Positions 1 to 8,353 of a stretch of DNA of 64,000 nt are shown here, in pieces (within the stretch, counting starts at the first letter, position 1; every line of letters begins with the position of its first letter). The DNA is taken from NCBI RefSeq assembly GCF_000733295.1, contig NZ_JPMI01000228.1, forward strand, positions 1 through 64,000. The letters are read 5' to 3'. Position numbers and translations under genes: made by a program. The notes beneath the pieces are model-generated. The model was not told the DNA's origin, made no database searches, and saw only the letters and a program-made list of their open reading frames with translations. The stretch is from Archangium violaceum Cb vi76 (GTDB lineage Bacteria > Myxococcota > Myxococcia > Myxococcales > Myxococcaceae).

Positions 1-16
1 AGGGCGGGGGCGTGCG

Positions 17-3000
17 TCAGACGCGGCGGAGGTTCGGCGCCTTCTTGAGCAGCTGCGCCAGGTACAGGTCCGCCACCTTCTCCAACACCGTGTTGCCCCG
101 CAGGCGCTGGTTCAGGTTCACGAAGTCCACCTGGTCCAGCCGCTGATCCTGGTTGAAGCAGGAGAACACCCACGTCTCCTTGCCCGTCCGCGGATCCACG
201 TGCCGCTGCAAGCACTGCGCGCAGATCTCCTTCATCATGCACTGCATCGGCGAGTTGATGGAGCCGATCGCCTCGTGCTCGGAGTTCAGGTACGGCTGCA
301 ACACCCCGTGCCGCGCCTCCTGCACCGCCCTCATCATCCGGTCCGAGCCGATCGCGATGATCCGGTTCACGTCCTTGAAGGACGCCACCGGCGCCACGCC
401 CAGCTCCCCCTTGGCGTAGGCCAGCATCGCCTGCACCACGTTGCCCCGGAACGACGTGTCCTGCGGCCGCTTCGCCTCGATGAGCTCCCCAGCGTCCACC
501 GACCACACCACCTGGTCCGTGGCCGCCTCGATCTCCTCGCGCTTGAAGACGTCCGCGCGCTGACGGAAGCCCGCGAAGTAGGCCACCTTGCACCCGGCCG
601 CCTTCAGCGAGCGGGCAATGGAGAACAACACCGCGTTGCCCAGGCCTCCGCCCACCAGCAGCACCGTCTCGTCGTGGCCGATCTCCGTCGGCGCACCCGT
701 GGGACCCATCACCACCACCGGCTCGCCCGGCTTCAGCGCCGCGCACAGCCGGGACGACGAGCCCATCTCCAACACGATGGTGCCCATCAGCCCCTTCTCC
801 TTGTCCACCCACGCGCCCGTGAGCGCCAGCCCCTCCATCGTCAGGCGCACCCCGTCCACCACCGTCGCGCTCCGCTCGAAGTTCTGCAGCCGGTAGAACT
901 GGCCCGGCTCGAAGTGCTTCGCCGCGAACGGCGCCTTCACCACCACCTCCACGATGGTCGGCGTCAGCCGGTTCACCGTCACCACCGTCGCCAGGAAGGC
1001 CTCGTCCTGCTTCGCGAAGTGCTCGGCCAGCTTCTCGTCCCGCCGCGCCTGCGCCAGCTCGTCGTCGAAGTCCATGGCCGCCACTTCCTTCGCGTACAGA
1101 CGCGCCACCTCGGGGTAGCCGTCCTTCGCGCTCGCCATGGCCTTCACCACGTTGCCCGCGTACGTCGGGTGGTTGTCGCCGAAGTACGAGATGAGGTGCC
1201 CGTCCTTCCGGTACGAGGTGAAGAAGCCCACCTTCGCCGCGATGTCCTCCACCGGCTCCACCGGCGCCAGCCCGAAGCCGTCCGCCTGCTCCGCCAGCTC
1301 GTAGCTCTTGAAGTACTCGCCGTTCTCGTCCAGCTCGAACGTGCCCGGGTACTCCTTCTCGTACGTCACGTTGGGCGCCGTGCCCGCCGCCACGCACACC
1401 GTGCGCGCCGGCAGCTCGAAGAACTCGCCGCTGCCCCGCAGCTTGCCCTCCTTCGTCACCATGCGCTCGAAGCGGATGCCCTTCACCGCTCCCTTCTCGT
1501 CCGGCAACGCCTCCACCGGGCTCATGCGCTCGATGAAGCGGATGCCTTCCTCCAACGCCTTCGCCACTTCCTCGTGGTTGAGCCGGTAGGCCGGCGACTC
1601 CGTCAGGCCACGGCGGTACACCAGGCTCACACCGCCCCAGTTCCGCACCAGCCGGATGAAGTCCGGCGCCCGGCCCTCGTCCCGCGCCGCCTGACGCTCG
1701 GCCCGCACCGCCCGTCCGTGCTCCAGGAAGGTCTGGTACGTCACCTTCTCCTCGGCATCCAGACGCGCGAGCACCGCCTCCTCGCCCAGCTCCGCCACCA
1801 GCTTCTCGTGGCGCTCCAGCGTCTTCTCCACCTGCACCGGGTAGTAGGCCAGCAGCTCCGTGGCCGTATCGATACCCGTCAGGCCGCCACCGATGACGAT
1901 GGCCGGCAGCTGCACCTGGAGGTTCGCCAGCGAGTCCTTCTTGAAGGAACCCGTGAGCTGCAGCGACATGAGGAAGTCGCTCGCCTTGCGGATGCCCCGG
2001 ATGAGGTTGTTCTTCATCCCGATGATGGTCGGCTTGCCCGCGCCCGCCGCGATGGCGATGTGGTCGAAGCCCATCTGCCACGCGTCCTCGATCGTCAGCG
2101 TTCCACCGAAGCGGATGCCGCCGTAGATGCGCAGGTTCTGCCGCCGCTCCAGCGTCAGGTGCATCAGCGTGAGGAAGTTCTTGTCCCAGCGCACGGTGAT
2201 TCCGTACTCGGACACCCCGCCGAAGCCCTCGAGAATCCGCTCGTCCAGCTCGCGAGTGAGCGCCTTCCAGTCACGGATGGGCCTCATCGCCTTGCCGTTG
2301 CGGCCCACCAGCTCGTCCTCGAAGGGCTCGATCTTCAGGCCGTCGATGCCCGTGACGCCGAAGCCCTCGTTGAGCAGGTAGTGCGAGAGCGTGTAGCCCG
2401 CGGGCCCCAGGCCCACCACCAGCACGTTGCGGCCCACGTACGGCAGCGCGTACGGACGGCGCACGTTCAGCGGGTTCCAGCGCGTGAGCAGGCCATAGAT
2501 TTCAAAGCCCCAGGGCAGGTTCAGCACGTCCGTCAGGGCGGCCGTCTCCACCATGGGGATGTTCACCGGCTCCTGCTTCTGGAAGATGCAGGCCTTCATG
2601 CAGTCGTTGCAGATGCGGTGGCCAGTGCCCGGGCACATCGGGTTGTCCACCATCACCACCGCCAACGACGCCAGCGAGTTGCCCTCGCGCTTGAGCGCGT
2701 GCGCCTCGGAGATGCGCTCGTCCAGCGGGCAGCCGGTGAGCGGAATCCCCAGCGGGTTCTTCTTGAAGGTGTGGCCCTCGGCCACCGCGTCCTTCGCCTT
2801 GAAGCCCGTGGAGCACGAGTCCTTCTCGCGCTCGTGGCAGATGACGCAGTAGTCCACCTCGCCCATCACCTCGCGCGGCGTGCCCCGCGGATCCGTCAGC
2901 TTGAAGCCGTCGCGGTAGCGCAGGTGGTGGTCCGAGCCCTGGGTGATCTCCGGCAGCTTCTCGTCCGGACGCTCCAGGTGCACCAGCTGGTCGAACACCA

Positions 3001-3805
3001 GCGGCTTGGGCACCCGGTGCGTGGGCCACTTGTGGAACAGCTCCTTCATCTCCGGGTGCAGCGCGCGGGCGTACGTCCAACGGTCCGCCAGTGCCAGCAG
3101 GTTGCGCACCGACTGCAGCTCCGCCGCGTCGTCCCCCTGCGTCACCAGGCTGGAGCCGAAGGCCTCCTTGCCCTCGGGCCCGGACAGCAGCGCGGCGCGG
3201 ATGCCCGTCCACTTCGCCCGCAGCGCCTCGCCCTGCTCGGGCGTCAGCGGCGGCAGGTTGCCGGACGTGTTCGAGAAGAGCCGCTCCAGGTCCATCAGCG
3301 TGAGGATGGACTCGGCCAGCGCGCGCTCCACGTCGTCACTGGCGAGCGCCTCCGGGAAGGCGAGCGACAGCATCAGCCGCATCCGCGCGTCCAGCGACGG
3401 GTACTCGGACAGCGACGGACGGTCCGCCGCGCCCTTCTTGAAGACCCGGCGGGTGATGAACTCGCGCTTGAAGTCGAAGAGCGGCAGCTCGCCCTTGAGG
3501 TGGCGCGCCAGCCGCTCCGTCTCCGTCTCCAGGCCGAACAGCCGGGTGATGAAGGCCGACACGTGGCGCGACACGCGGATGAGCAGCTCGGACTCGGCCG
3601 GGCCGCCGAGGCTCTCGCCTCCGGACTTGCGGTAGGCCTCGAAGGCCTTGAAGAGCTCGGGCTCGTCGGCGGCGAGCTGCTCGTCGAAGCGCTCGGCCAG
3701 GCGCCGCAGGCCGCGGGGGCGGTACAGATCCTCGAAGCTGAAGCCGGAGATGCCGAGGGTCAGCGTGGGGCCGTCGTTGGAAGGAAGAGCGGTCAAGGGG
3801 CGCAT
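17..3805 (-). CDS. Giant FAD/NAD(P)-dependent Fe-S oxidoreductase (GltD-like plus PyrK/ferredoxin-reductase-like)
   Basis: About 1262 residues from the ATG at 3805; a TTG at 3829 would add 8. The N-terminal 300 residues are helical and not recognised. Cysteine clusters follow at about 318-330 (CVICHEREKDSC) and 388-405 (PMCPGTGHRICNDCMKAC), as in Fe-S domains of glutamate-synthase small-subunit-like proteins. Two dinucleotide folds follow: VVGLGPAGYTLS near 460 and VIGGGLTGIDTATE near 633. From about 950 there is a ferredoxin-reductase/PyrK-like module with VLLVGGGLGNAVLF near 1045 and a terminal cysteine set (CMMKEICAQC, then C in FSCFNQ) near 1190-1215 that fits a 2Fe-2S site. The architecture resembles NfnAB-type electron-bifurcating enzymes joined in one chain. 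That role is inference and the substrate is unknown. It stands alone, with 262 bp before the next gene. Confidence 0.8.
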   Translation of the reverse strand: MRPLTALPSNDGPTLTLGISGFSFEDLYRPRGLRRLAERFDEQLAADEPELFKAFEAYRKSGGESLGGPAESELLIRVSRHVSAFITRLFGLETETERLARHLKGELPLFDFKREFITRRVFKKGAADRPSLSEYPSLDARMRLMLSLAFPEALASDDVERALAESILTLMDLERLFSNTSGNLPPLTPEQGEALRAKWTGIRAALLSGPEGKEAFGSSLVTQGDDAAELQSVRNLLALADRWTYARALHPEMKELFHKWPTHRVPKPLVFDQLVHLERPDEKLPEITQGSDHHLRYRDGFKLTDPRGTPREVMGEVDYCVICHEREKDSCSTGFKAKDAVAEGHTFKKNPLGIPLTGCPLDERISEAHALKREGNSLASLAVVMVDNPMCPGTGHRICNDCMKACIFQKQEPVNIPMVETAALTDVLNLPWGFEIYGLLTRWNPLNVRRPYALPYVGRNVLVVGLGPAGYTLSHYLLNEGFGVTGIDGLKIEPFEDELVGRNGKAMRPIRDWKALTRELDERILEGFGGVSEYGITVRWDKNFLTLMHLTLERRQNLRIYGGIRFGGTLTIEDAWQMGFDHIAIAAGAGKPTIIGMKNNLIRGIRKASDFLMSLQLTGSFKKDSLANLQVQLPAIVIGGGLTGIDTATELLAYYPVQVEKTLERHEKLVAELGEEAVLARLDAEEKVTYQTFLEHGRAVRAERQAARDEGRAPDFIRLVRNWGGVSLVYRRGLTESPAYRLNHEEVAKALEEGIRFIERMSPVEALPDEKGAVKGIRFERMVTKEGKLRGSGEFFELPARTVCVAAGTAPNVTYEKEYPGTFELDENGEYFKSYELAEQADGFGLAPVEPVEDIAAKVGFFTSYRKDGHLISYFGDNHPTYAGNVVKAMASAKDGYPEVARLYAKEVAAMDFDDELAQARRDEKLAEHFAKQDEAFLATVVTVNRLTPTIVEVVVKAPFAAKHFEPGQFYRLQNFERSATVVDGVRLTMEGLALTGAWVDKEKGLMGTIVLEMGSSSRLCAALKPGEPVVVMGPTGAPTEIGHDETVLLVGGGLGNAVLFSIARSLKAAGCKVAYFAGFRQRADVFKREEIEAATDQVVWSVDAGELIEAKRPQDTSFRGNVVQAMLAYAKGELGVAPVASFKDVNRIIAIGSDRMMRAVQEARHGVLQPYLNSEHEAIGSINSPMQCMMKEICAQCLQRHVDPRTGKETWVFSCFNQDQRLDQVDFVNLNQRLRGNTVLEKVADLYLAQLLKKAPNLRRV

Positions 3806-4067
3806 GTCACTAGGAGTGTTGGAAAGCAACCAGGGCAGAACGGCTGCCTGGCGGGCCCTATTTCGCGGCCCGCCGACTGGAAAGCAAGCAGACTCGATCA
3901 GATGGGCTACTGGGGCCCCTCCACCCGGCCGTGCACCTTCTTCAACGCGCAGAACGTGCGAGCCACATCCACATCGGCTCGGGCTGATGGAGCGCCCGCC
4001 CCGGTCCGGTGACGGAAATCCCCTACGGCCGGTTGCCCCACGGGCGAGAGGGCCCGGGGGCGTTTTC

Positions 4068-5663
4068 TCACTGGATGATGAGCGCGGTGTAGGGGCCCAC
4101 CGTCACCCGCTCGTAGGGGCGCCGCTCGCGGCGGAAGCGCTCCTCCCACGGCTCGGGCACCTTGAAGCTCGTCACCGGGATGGCCGGGAAGAAGATCAAC
4201 GCCTTGCGGCGGGCGGTGGCGAACTTCCGCTGGTACGGGCCGTAGCGTTCCGCTCCGAAGGACGGCGGCATCAGGAGCTGCTCCTTCCAGAGGAAGGTGA
4301 GCCGGTAGGCGGCCCAGTAGTCGCCCGTGGCCGCCTCCACGCCCCGCCGCTGGAGCTCCTGGAGCAGGGCCTGCTCGTCCTCTCCACGGCCGTAGCGCGT
4401 GACATGGGGGAGGGGGCCGTCGACCCAGCCGCCATAGCCCCGCCAGCCCGCCACCCCGAAGTGCGCCACCACCAGCACCAGCAGGGCCATCCCCACCGCC
4501 GTCCTCCCGCTGCGCACGAGCCTGTCGAGCACCGGTGCCGCCAGCAGCGGAAAGCCGAGCAGCACGGGGACCAGGTAGCGCGCGCTCATCATGTCCACGG
4601 CCCGGCCGGTGAAGAGGAAGCCGATGAGGGAAACCCCCATCCAGCCCGCGCCACACCACGCCAGCCGGCGGGCCGTCCTGTCCGCGATGGGCAGCAGGGC
4701 GATGAGGCCCCCCGCGAGCGCCAGCAGGAGGAAGGTGCCCAATCCCAGCACCATCAACACGAACCAGAATCCCTCGGGCCGCACCTCCGGCCGATGGAAT
4801 CCGTCCAGCGAGGAGAACAGCTTCGCCCCCGTGACGTAGGGCAGGCACTGCTCCCAGAAGAGCGGCCAGACCCGCTTCATCTGCTCGAGGGAGAGTTCGC
4901 TGAGCGCGGGCGGCTTCATGTCGGCGCGGAAGCGGGGAATGCTGCCCACCAGGAAGCCGGCCACCACGGCGCCCAGGGCGAGCCACCTCGGCTTACGGGC
5001 CGCGCCCCAGGTCCACCAGAGCAGGTACAGCACCAGCCCCGGCAGGAACTGCATGGTGAACAGGTCCGAGTAGTAGCCCAGCCCCACCGCCACTCCCGCC
5101 AGCCCGGCGAGCAGCATGTGCCACCGGGGGCGGAACTCCCCCGCGGCCCGCTCGGCGAGGTACAGCCCCAGGAACACCAGGGCGAAGGACCAGATCCGGA
5201 AGGCGCTGTAGGTGAGGTAGTTGAGCGGCTCGGGACACACCGCGACGCAGCCCGCGGCGAGCACCGCCAGGGCCAGCGGGAGCACCCGCCTCAGCACTCC
5301 GAACAGGGAGAGCACCAACACCACGTGTCCGAGCACCGAGGACAGGAGCAGGGCCAGCGAGGGGCGCACGGGCAGCAGCGTCTGGAGGACCATCGCGGCC
5401 AGGGACGCGGTGATGCCCTGGTAGTCCGTGCCCCACAACAGCAGGGAGCGTTCCCCTCGTGCCAGGTGCCAGGCCTGCAGCCCGACGACGGTGATGTCCG
5501 AGTCGGCCGCGTCGGAGTTGAGGAACGCCGGGAGCCGGAACAGCAGCGTGCCCAGCGCCAGCAGCACGCCCGTCACGAGTACCCGCCACCTGTCGGGCCC
5601 TGTCTCGTTCAGCGTTCCCGGGTTCACTGTGCGGCCCTTTGCTCCTGACGCGGAGGAGTCCAT
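4068..5663 (-). CDS. Polytopic membrane protein, GT-C glycosyltransferase-like
   Basis: About 531 residues from the ATG at 5663, overlapping the upstream gene by 40 bp. The open frame goes further upstream but is then only a shadow of that gene. There are about 10-12 hydrophobic helices. The first periplasmic loop carries acidic residues (NSDAADSDITVVG) followed by GTDYQG, the pattern seen in GT-C enzymes that use polyprenyl-phosphate sugars. A soluble C-terminal part of about 120 residues ends in YTALIIQ. The next two upstream genes are another GT-C-like protein and a DPM1-like GT2, so a lipid-linked sugar pathway is the likely setting. The exact donor and acceptor cannot be read from the sequence. 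Confidence 0.7.
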   Translation of the reverse strand: MDSSASGAKGRTVNPGTLNETGPDRWRVLVTGVLLALGTLLFRLPAFLNSDAADSDITVVGLQAWHLARGERSLLLWGTDYQGITASLAAMVLQTLLPVRPSLALLLSSVLGHVVLVLSLFGVLRRVLPLALAVLAAGCVAVCPEPLNYLTYSAFRIWSFALVFLGLYLAERAAGEFRPRWHMLLAGLAGVAVGLGYYSDLFTMQFLPGLVLYLLWWTWGAARKPRWLALGAVVAGFLVGSIPRFRADMKPPALSELSLEQMKRVWPLFWEQCLPYVTGAKLFSSLDGFHRPEVRPEGFWFVLMVLGLGTFLLLALAGGLIALLPIADRTARRLAWCGAGWMGVSLIGFLFTGRAVDMMSARYLVPVLLGFPLLAAPVLDRLVRSGRTAVGMALLVLVVAHFGVAGWRGYGGWVDGPLPHVTRYGRGEDEQALLQELQRRGVEAATGDYWAAYRLTFLWKEQLLMPPSFGAERYGPYQRKFATARRKALIFFPAIPVTSFKVPEPWEERFRRERRPYERVTVGPYTALIIQ

Positions 5664-6994
5664 GCCGCGATGGCCGAGCACAGGGTGGCGATGATGAAGT
5701 AGTAGTAGTTGCAGAACGCCTGCTTGCTGAACGCGAAGAAGACCGTGAAGGTCATGGCCATCGCGGCGGCGAAGCCGGCGGGGGTCCGGGGCGCGCGCCA
5801 GAGAGAGAGCCCGAGGGCGGGCAGCACCATCGCGAAGCCGAGCCACGAGGGCGGCTGCTGGCCCGTCCGGGCGGCCCACCAGGCGAGGTAGCTGAGCGCG
5901 TCCATGCGGAAGGGCTGGCGCATCTGGAACCCCAGCAGATCATTGTAGAGGGCCACCGGATCCAGCACGGCGAAGGGCAGCGTCACCACCGCCGCGACCC
6001 CCGCGGCCTTCAGCAGGGTGCGCAGCGTCTCCCGCCACGGCTGGGGACCCGGATACAGCAGCACCACGAGTGGGGCGGCGATCACCATGTAGTGTTTGAC
6101 GGCGAAGAGCAGGCCCAGCACCACCGGGAGCAGACGGGGAGCCCGGCACGCGCTCCAGACGGTGGCGGCCACGAGCAGCGCCACGTACGCGTCCGTCCAC
6201 CCCTGCTCGAGCACGAAGAACGTCCGAGGCGTGAACAGGAAGACCACGGCGGCGACCTGGGCCCACTGTCCCGGGCGGCAGGTGCCCATCAGCAGCGCGG
6301 CCAGCGCCATCGCCGCCAGGTTGGTGTAGCGGTAGTCCCCGCCCAGCAGGTGACCCACCCACGACAGCATCAGGCTGAAGGGAGGGTAGGGGAAGCCCAC
6401 CTGGAGCCGCCCGTTCACCACCAGCCCGGGCCCGTAGAACTGCTCGTGCCCATAGATGTTCGGCATGGTGATGGCGAAGGGGTTGATGCCCTGGGAGAGC
6501 GCTTTGAAGGCCTCGACGTGGAACGTGTAGACGTCGATGAACGGGTGGGGCGAGTAGTGGATGATCCACGAGCCCAGCGCCATGTGGACGCCCACCAGCA
6601 CGGGCAGCCGCAGCCTCCCCAGCCAGGGCTTCCCGCTCAGTCCCGCTCCGGCCAGCACCGCCGCCACCGCGATGCCCGTCAGGAAGGACGTGAAGCCACC
6701 GCGGCCCAGCCGCAGGTGTACGGCGGGCGAGCTGGTGGCCAGGAAGATGAACTGTCCGATGAGCCCGATGCCCAGCAGCAGGATCGTCGCCCGCTCGGCG
6801 AGCTGGACGAGCCTGGCGTGCCGGGGCTCCGGCAGCACCACGGCCAGCAGCGAGGCCACCAGCGCCACCGTCAGCAGGACCATGGAGTCCGGGTGGCGGG
6901 CCCCATTGCCGAACTGGACCGCGTAACCCAACGTCACGGCCGCCACGGACAGCAGGGGCGCGAGGTGGGAACGCTCCTGGGTACCGGGCGTCAC
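5624..6994 (-). CDS. Polytopic membrane glycosyltransferase-like protein (GT87/DUF2029-like)
   Basis: 456 residues with about 11-12 membrane segments. The large outer loop includes DVYTFHVEAFKALSQGINPF and a following YPPF, a pattern typical of GT87-type polyprenyl-phosphate mannosyltransferases and relatives, where Asp and the aromatic/Pro motif line the active site. It lies 1 bp after the GT2 gene (stop to start) and overlaps the next gene by 40 bp, so the three are probably translated together. The GT2 gene may make the polyprenyl-linked donor that this protein uses; that is inference from order. Alternative: a flippase-like or hypothetical membrane protein. Confidence 0.7.
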   Translation of the reverse strand: MTPGTQERSHLAPLLSVAAVTLGYAVQFGNGARHPDSMVLLTVALVASLLAVVLPEPRHARLVQLAERATILLLGIGLIGQFIFLATSSPAVHLRLGRGGFTSFLTGIAVAAVLAGAGLSGKPWLGRLRLPVLVGVHMALGSWIIHYSPHPFIDVYTFHVEAFKALSQGINPFAITMPNIYGHEQFYGPGLVVNGRLQVGFPYPPFSLMLSWVGHLLGGDYRYTNLAAMALAALLMGTCRPGQWAQVAAVVFLFTPRTFFVLEQGWTDAYVALLVAATVWSACRAPRLLPVVLGLLFAVKHYMVIAAPLVVLLYPGPQPWRETLRTLLKAAGVAAVVTLPFAVLDPVALYNDLLGFQMRQPFRMDALSYLAWWAARTGQQPPSWLGFAMVLPALGLSLWRAPRTPAGFAAAMAMTFTVFFAFSKQAFCNYYYFIIATLCSAIAAWTPPRQEQRAAQ

Positions 6995-6995
6995 G

Positions 6996-7793
6996 TCAAC
7001 TCGCCTCCCGAGCGCCCTGGGCGGTCTCGGGATCCATCTGCAGCCTGCGCCCGTCGTCGGCGAGGAACCGGGGGTGGAGGAGCCCCAGCTTCATCATCCG
7101 GTACTGGGCCGCTGCCTCCAGCACGCCGAAGCCGTAGCGCACGCTCTTCATGAAGCCGATGGAGGACGACTGCTCCTCGTAGCGCGTGGGGCAGCTCACC
7201 TCGCCGATGCGGAAGCCGAACCGGATGGCCTGCACCAGCATCTGGTTGTCGAACACGAAGCCGTCATCGTTCTCCTCGAGCGGCAGCGAGAGCAGCACCT
7301 CGCGCGAGAAGGCCCGGTAGCCCGTGTGGTACTCGCTCAGCTTCTGATCGACGAGGATGTTCTCCACGGCCGTCAGGAAGCGGTTGGCCACGAACTTGTA
7401 GAGCGGCATGCCGCCCGTGAGCGCCGTGTTGCCGAGGATGCGCGAGCCCAGCGCGACGTCATAGATGCCGCTGCTGATGACCGAGGCCATCGCGGGGATG
7501 AGCTTGGGGGTGTACTGATAGTCCGGATGGACCATCACCACGATGTCCGCGCCACGCCGGAGGGCCTCGGCGTAGCAGGTCTTCTGGTTGCCGCCGTAGC
7601 CCCGGTTCTTCGGGTGCACGAGGGTGTGGATTCCCAATGAGCGCGCGACCTCGGCCGTCCGGTCGCTGGAGCTGTCGTCGACGAGGATCACATCGTCCAC
7701 GATGTCCTTGGGAATCTCCTCGTACGTCTTCTTGACGGTGTGCTCGGCGTTGTAGCCGGGCATCACCACGCAGATCTTCTTGTTGTTGAGCAT
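6996..7793 (-). CDS. Glycosyltransferase family 2, DPM1-like
   Basis: 265 residues from the ATG at 7793; the longer open frame upstream is non-coding. It starts with KICVVMPGYNAEHTVKKTYE, then DVILVDDSSSDRT (nucleotide-binding DDSSSD) and MVHPDYQY at the usual metal-site position, followed by GSRILGN. This is the GT-A fold of dolichyl/polyprenyl-phosphate sugar synthases, without the membrane tail some of them have. Likely cytoplasmic, making a lipid-linked sugar for the adjacent GT-C-like proteins (inference). Family call is firm; the sugar is unknown. Confidence 0.85.
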   Translation of the reverse strand: MLNNKKICVVMPGYNAEHTVKKTYEEIPKDIVDDVILVDDSSSDRTAEVARSLGIHTLVHPKNRGYGGNQKTCYAEALRRGADIVVMVHPDYQYTPKLIPAMASVISSGIYDVALGSRILGNTALTGGMPLYKFVANRFLTAVENILVDQKLSEYHTGYRAFSREVLLSLPLEENDDGFVFDNQMLVQAIRFGFRIGEVSCPTRYEEQSSSIGFMKSVRYGFGVLEAAAQYRMMKLGLLHPRFLADDGRRLQMDPETAQGAREAS

Positions 7794-7870
7794 GGGTGCC
7801 TCCCCCGGTACGGACGGAGGTCCTCGGGGACGGCCCTCTCTAGCACGCTTCCTGGGGGTGGGAAGGGGGC

Positions 7871-8353
7871 CTACTTCTCGTCCGGGGCCTTGGCCTGCTT
7901 CGCCGTGCGACGCGGACGCGCCGGAGCCTCGGCGGACGGAGGCGTCGGGGCCTGGGTGCCCGCCTGGGCGGCGCGCAGGGACTCCACCTCGGCGCGCAGG
8001 CGGATCACCTCGGCGGAGAGCTGGGCGTACGAGTCTCGCACGTGCCCGTTGAAGACGCGCTGGCGTGAGAGCGCCTCGTTGATGAACACCTGGCACGTCT
8101 TGCGGAAGGCCCACTTGGCCACCAGCACCAACTGGCCCGCGCCACCCCGGTGGGTGTGCAGCGGCAGCGCGCGCGTGGCGTCCGAGTGCTCCTCCAGCGC
8201 CTGGAGATAGAAGGAGAGCGGATCCACCCGCGGCTCCACGCCCTCCTCCGGCACGTCCGCCGGCTCGGAGGTGGGCAGGCCCCTCGTGCGCAGGCGCTCC
8301 TCGATGCGCGCGAGCAGCTCGCGCGCGGGGATGTCCCGTCCCATCAGCTTCAT
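7871..8353 (-). CDS. Conserved protein with coiled coil, glycosyltransferase cluster
   Basis: 160 residues from the ATG at 8353, which overlaps the stop of the upstream GT4-GT4 gene by 4 bp (ATGA). The N-terminal 60 residues are charged (LLARIEERLRTRG). A central part (LVLVAKWAFRKTCQVFINEA) may sit on the membrane surface. Residues 105-130 form a short heptad coiled coil (AQLSAEVIRLRAEVESLRAA). The tail is Pro/Ala/Lys rich. I recognise no family. Translational coupling to a glycosyltransferase suggests an accessory or scaffold role, which is inference. Confidence 0.7.
   Translation of the reverse strand: MKLMGRDIPARELLARIEERLRTRGLPTSEPADVPEEGVEPRVDPLSFYLQALEEHSDATRALPLHTHRGGAGQLVLVAKWAFRKTCQVFINEALSRQRVFNGHVRDSYAQLSAEVIRLRAEVESLRAAQAGTQAPTPPSAEAPARPRRTAKQAKAPDEK

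Noticed and set aside
200-4012. 1270-residue open frame opposite the FAD oxidoreductase
   Set aside because: It is the mirror of a high-G+C gene, rich in Arg/His/Leu with no domain, while the minus strand shows clear motifs.
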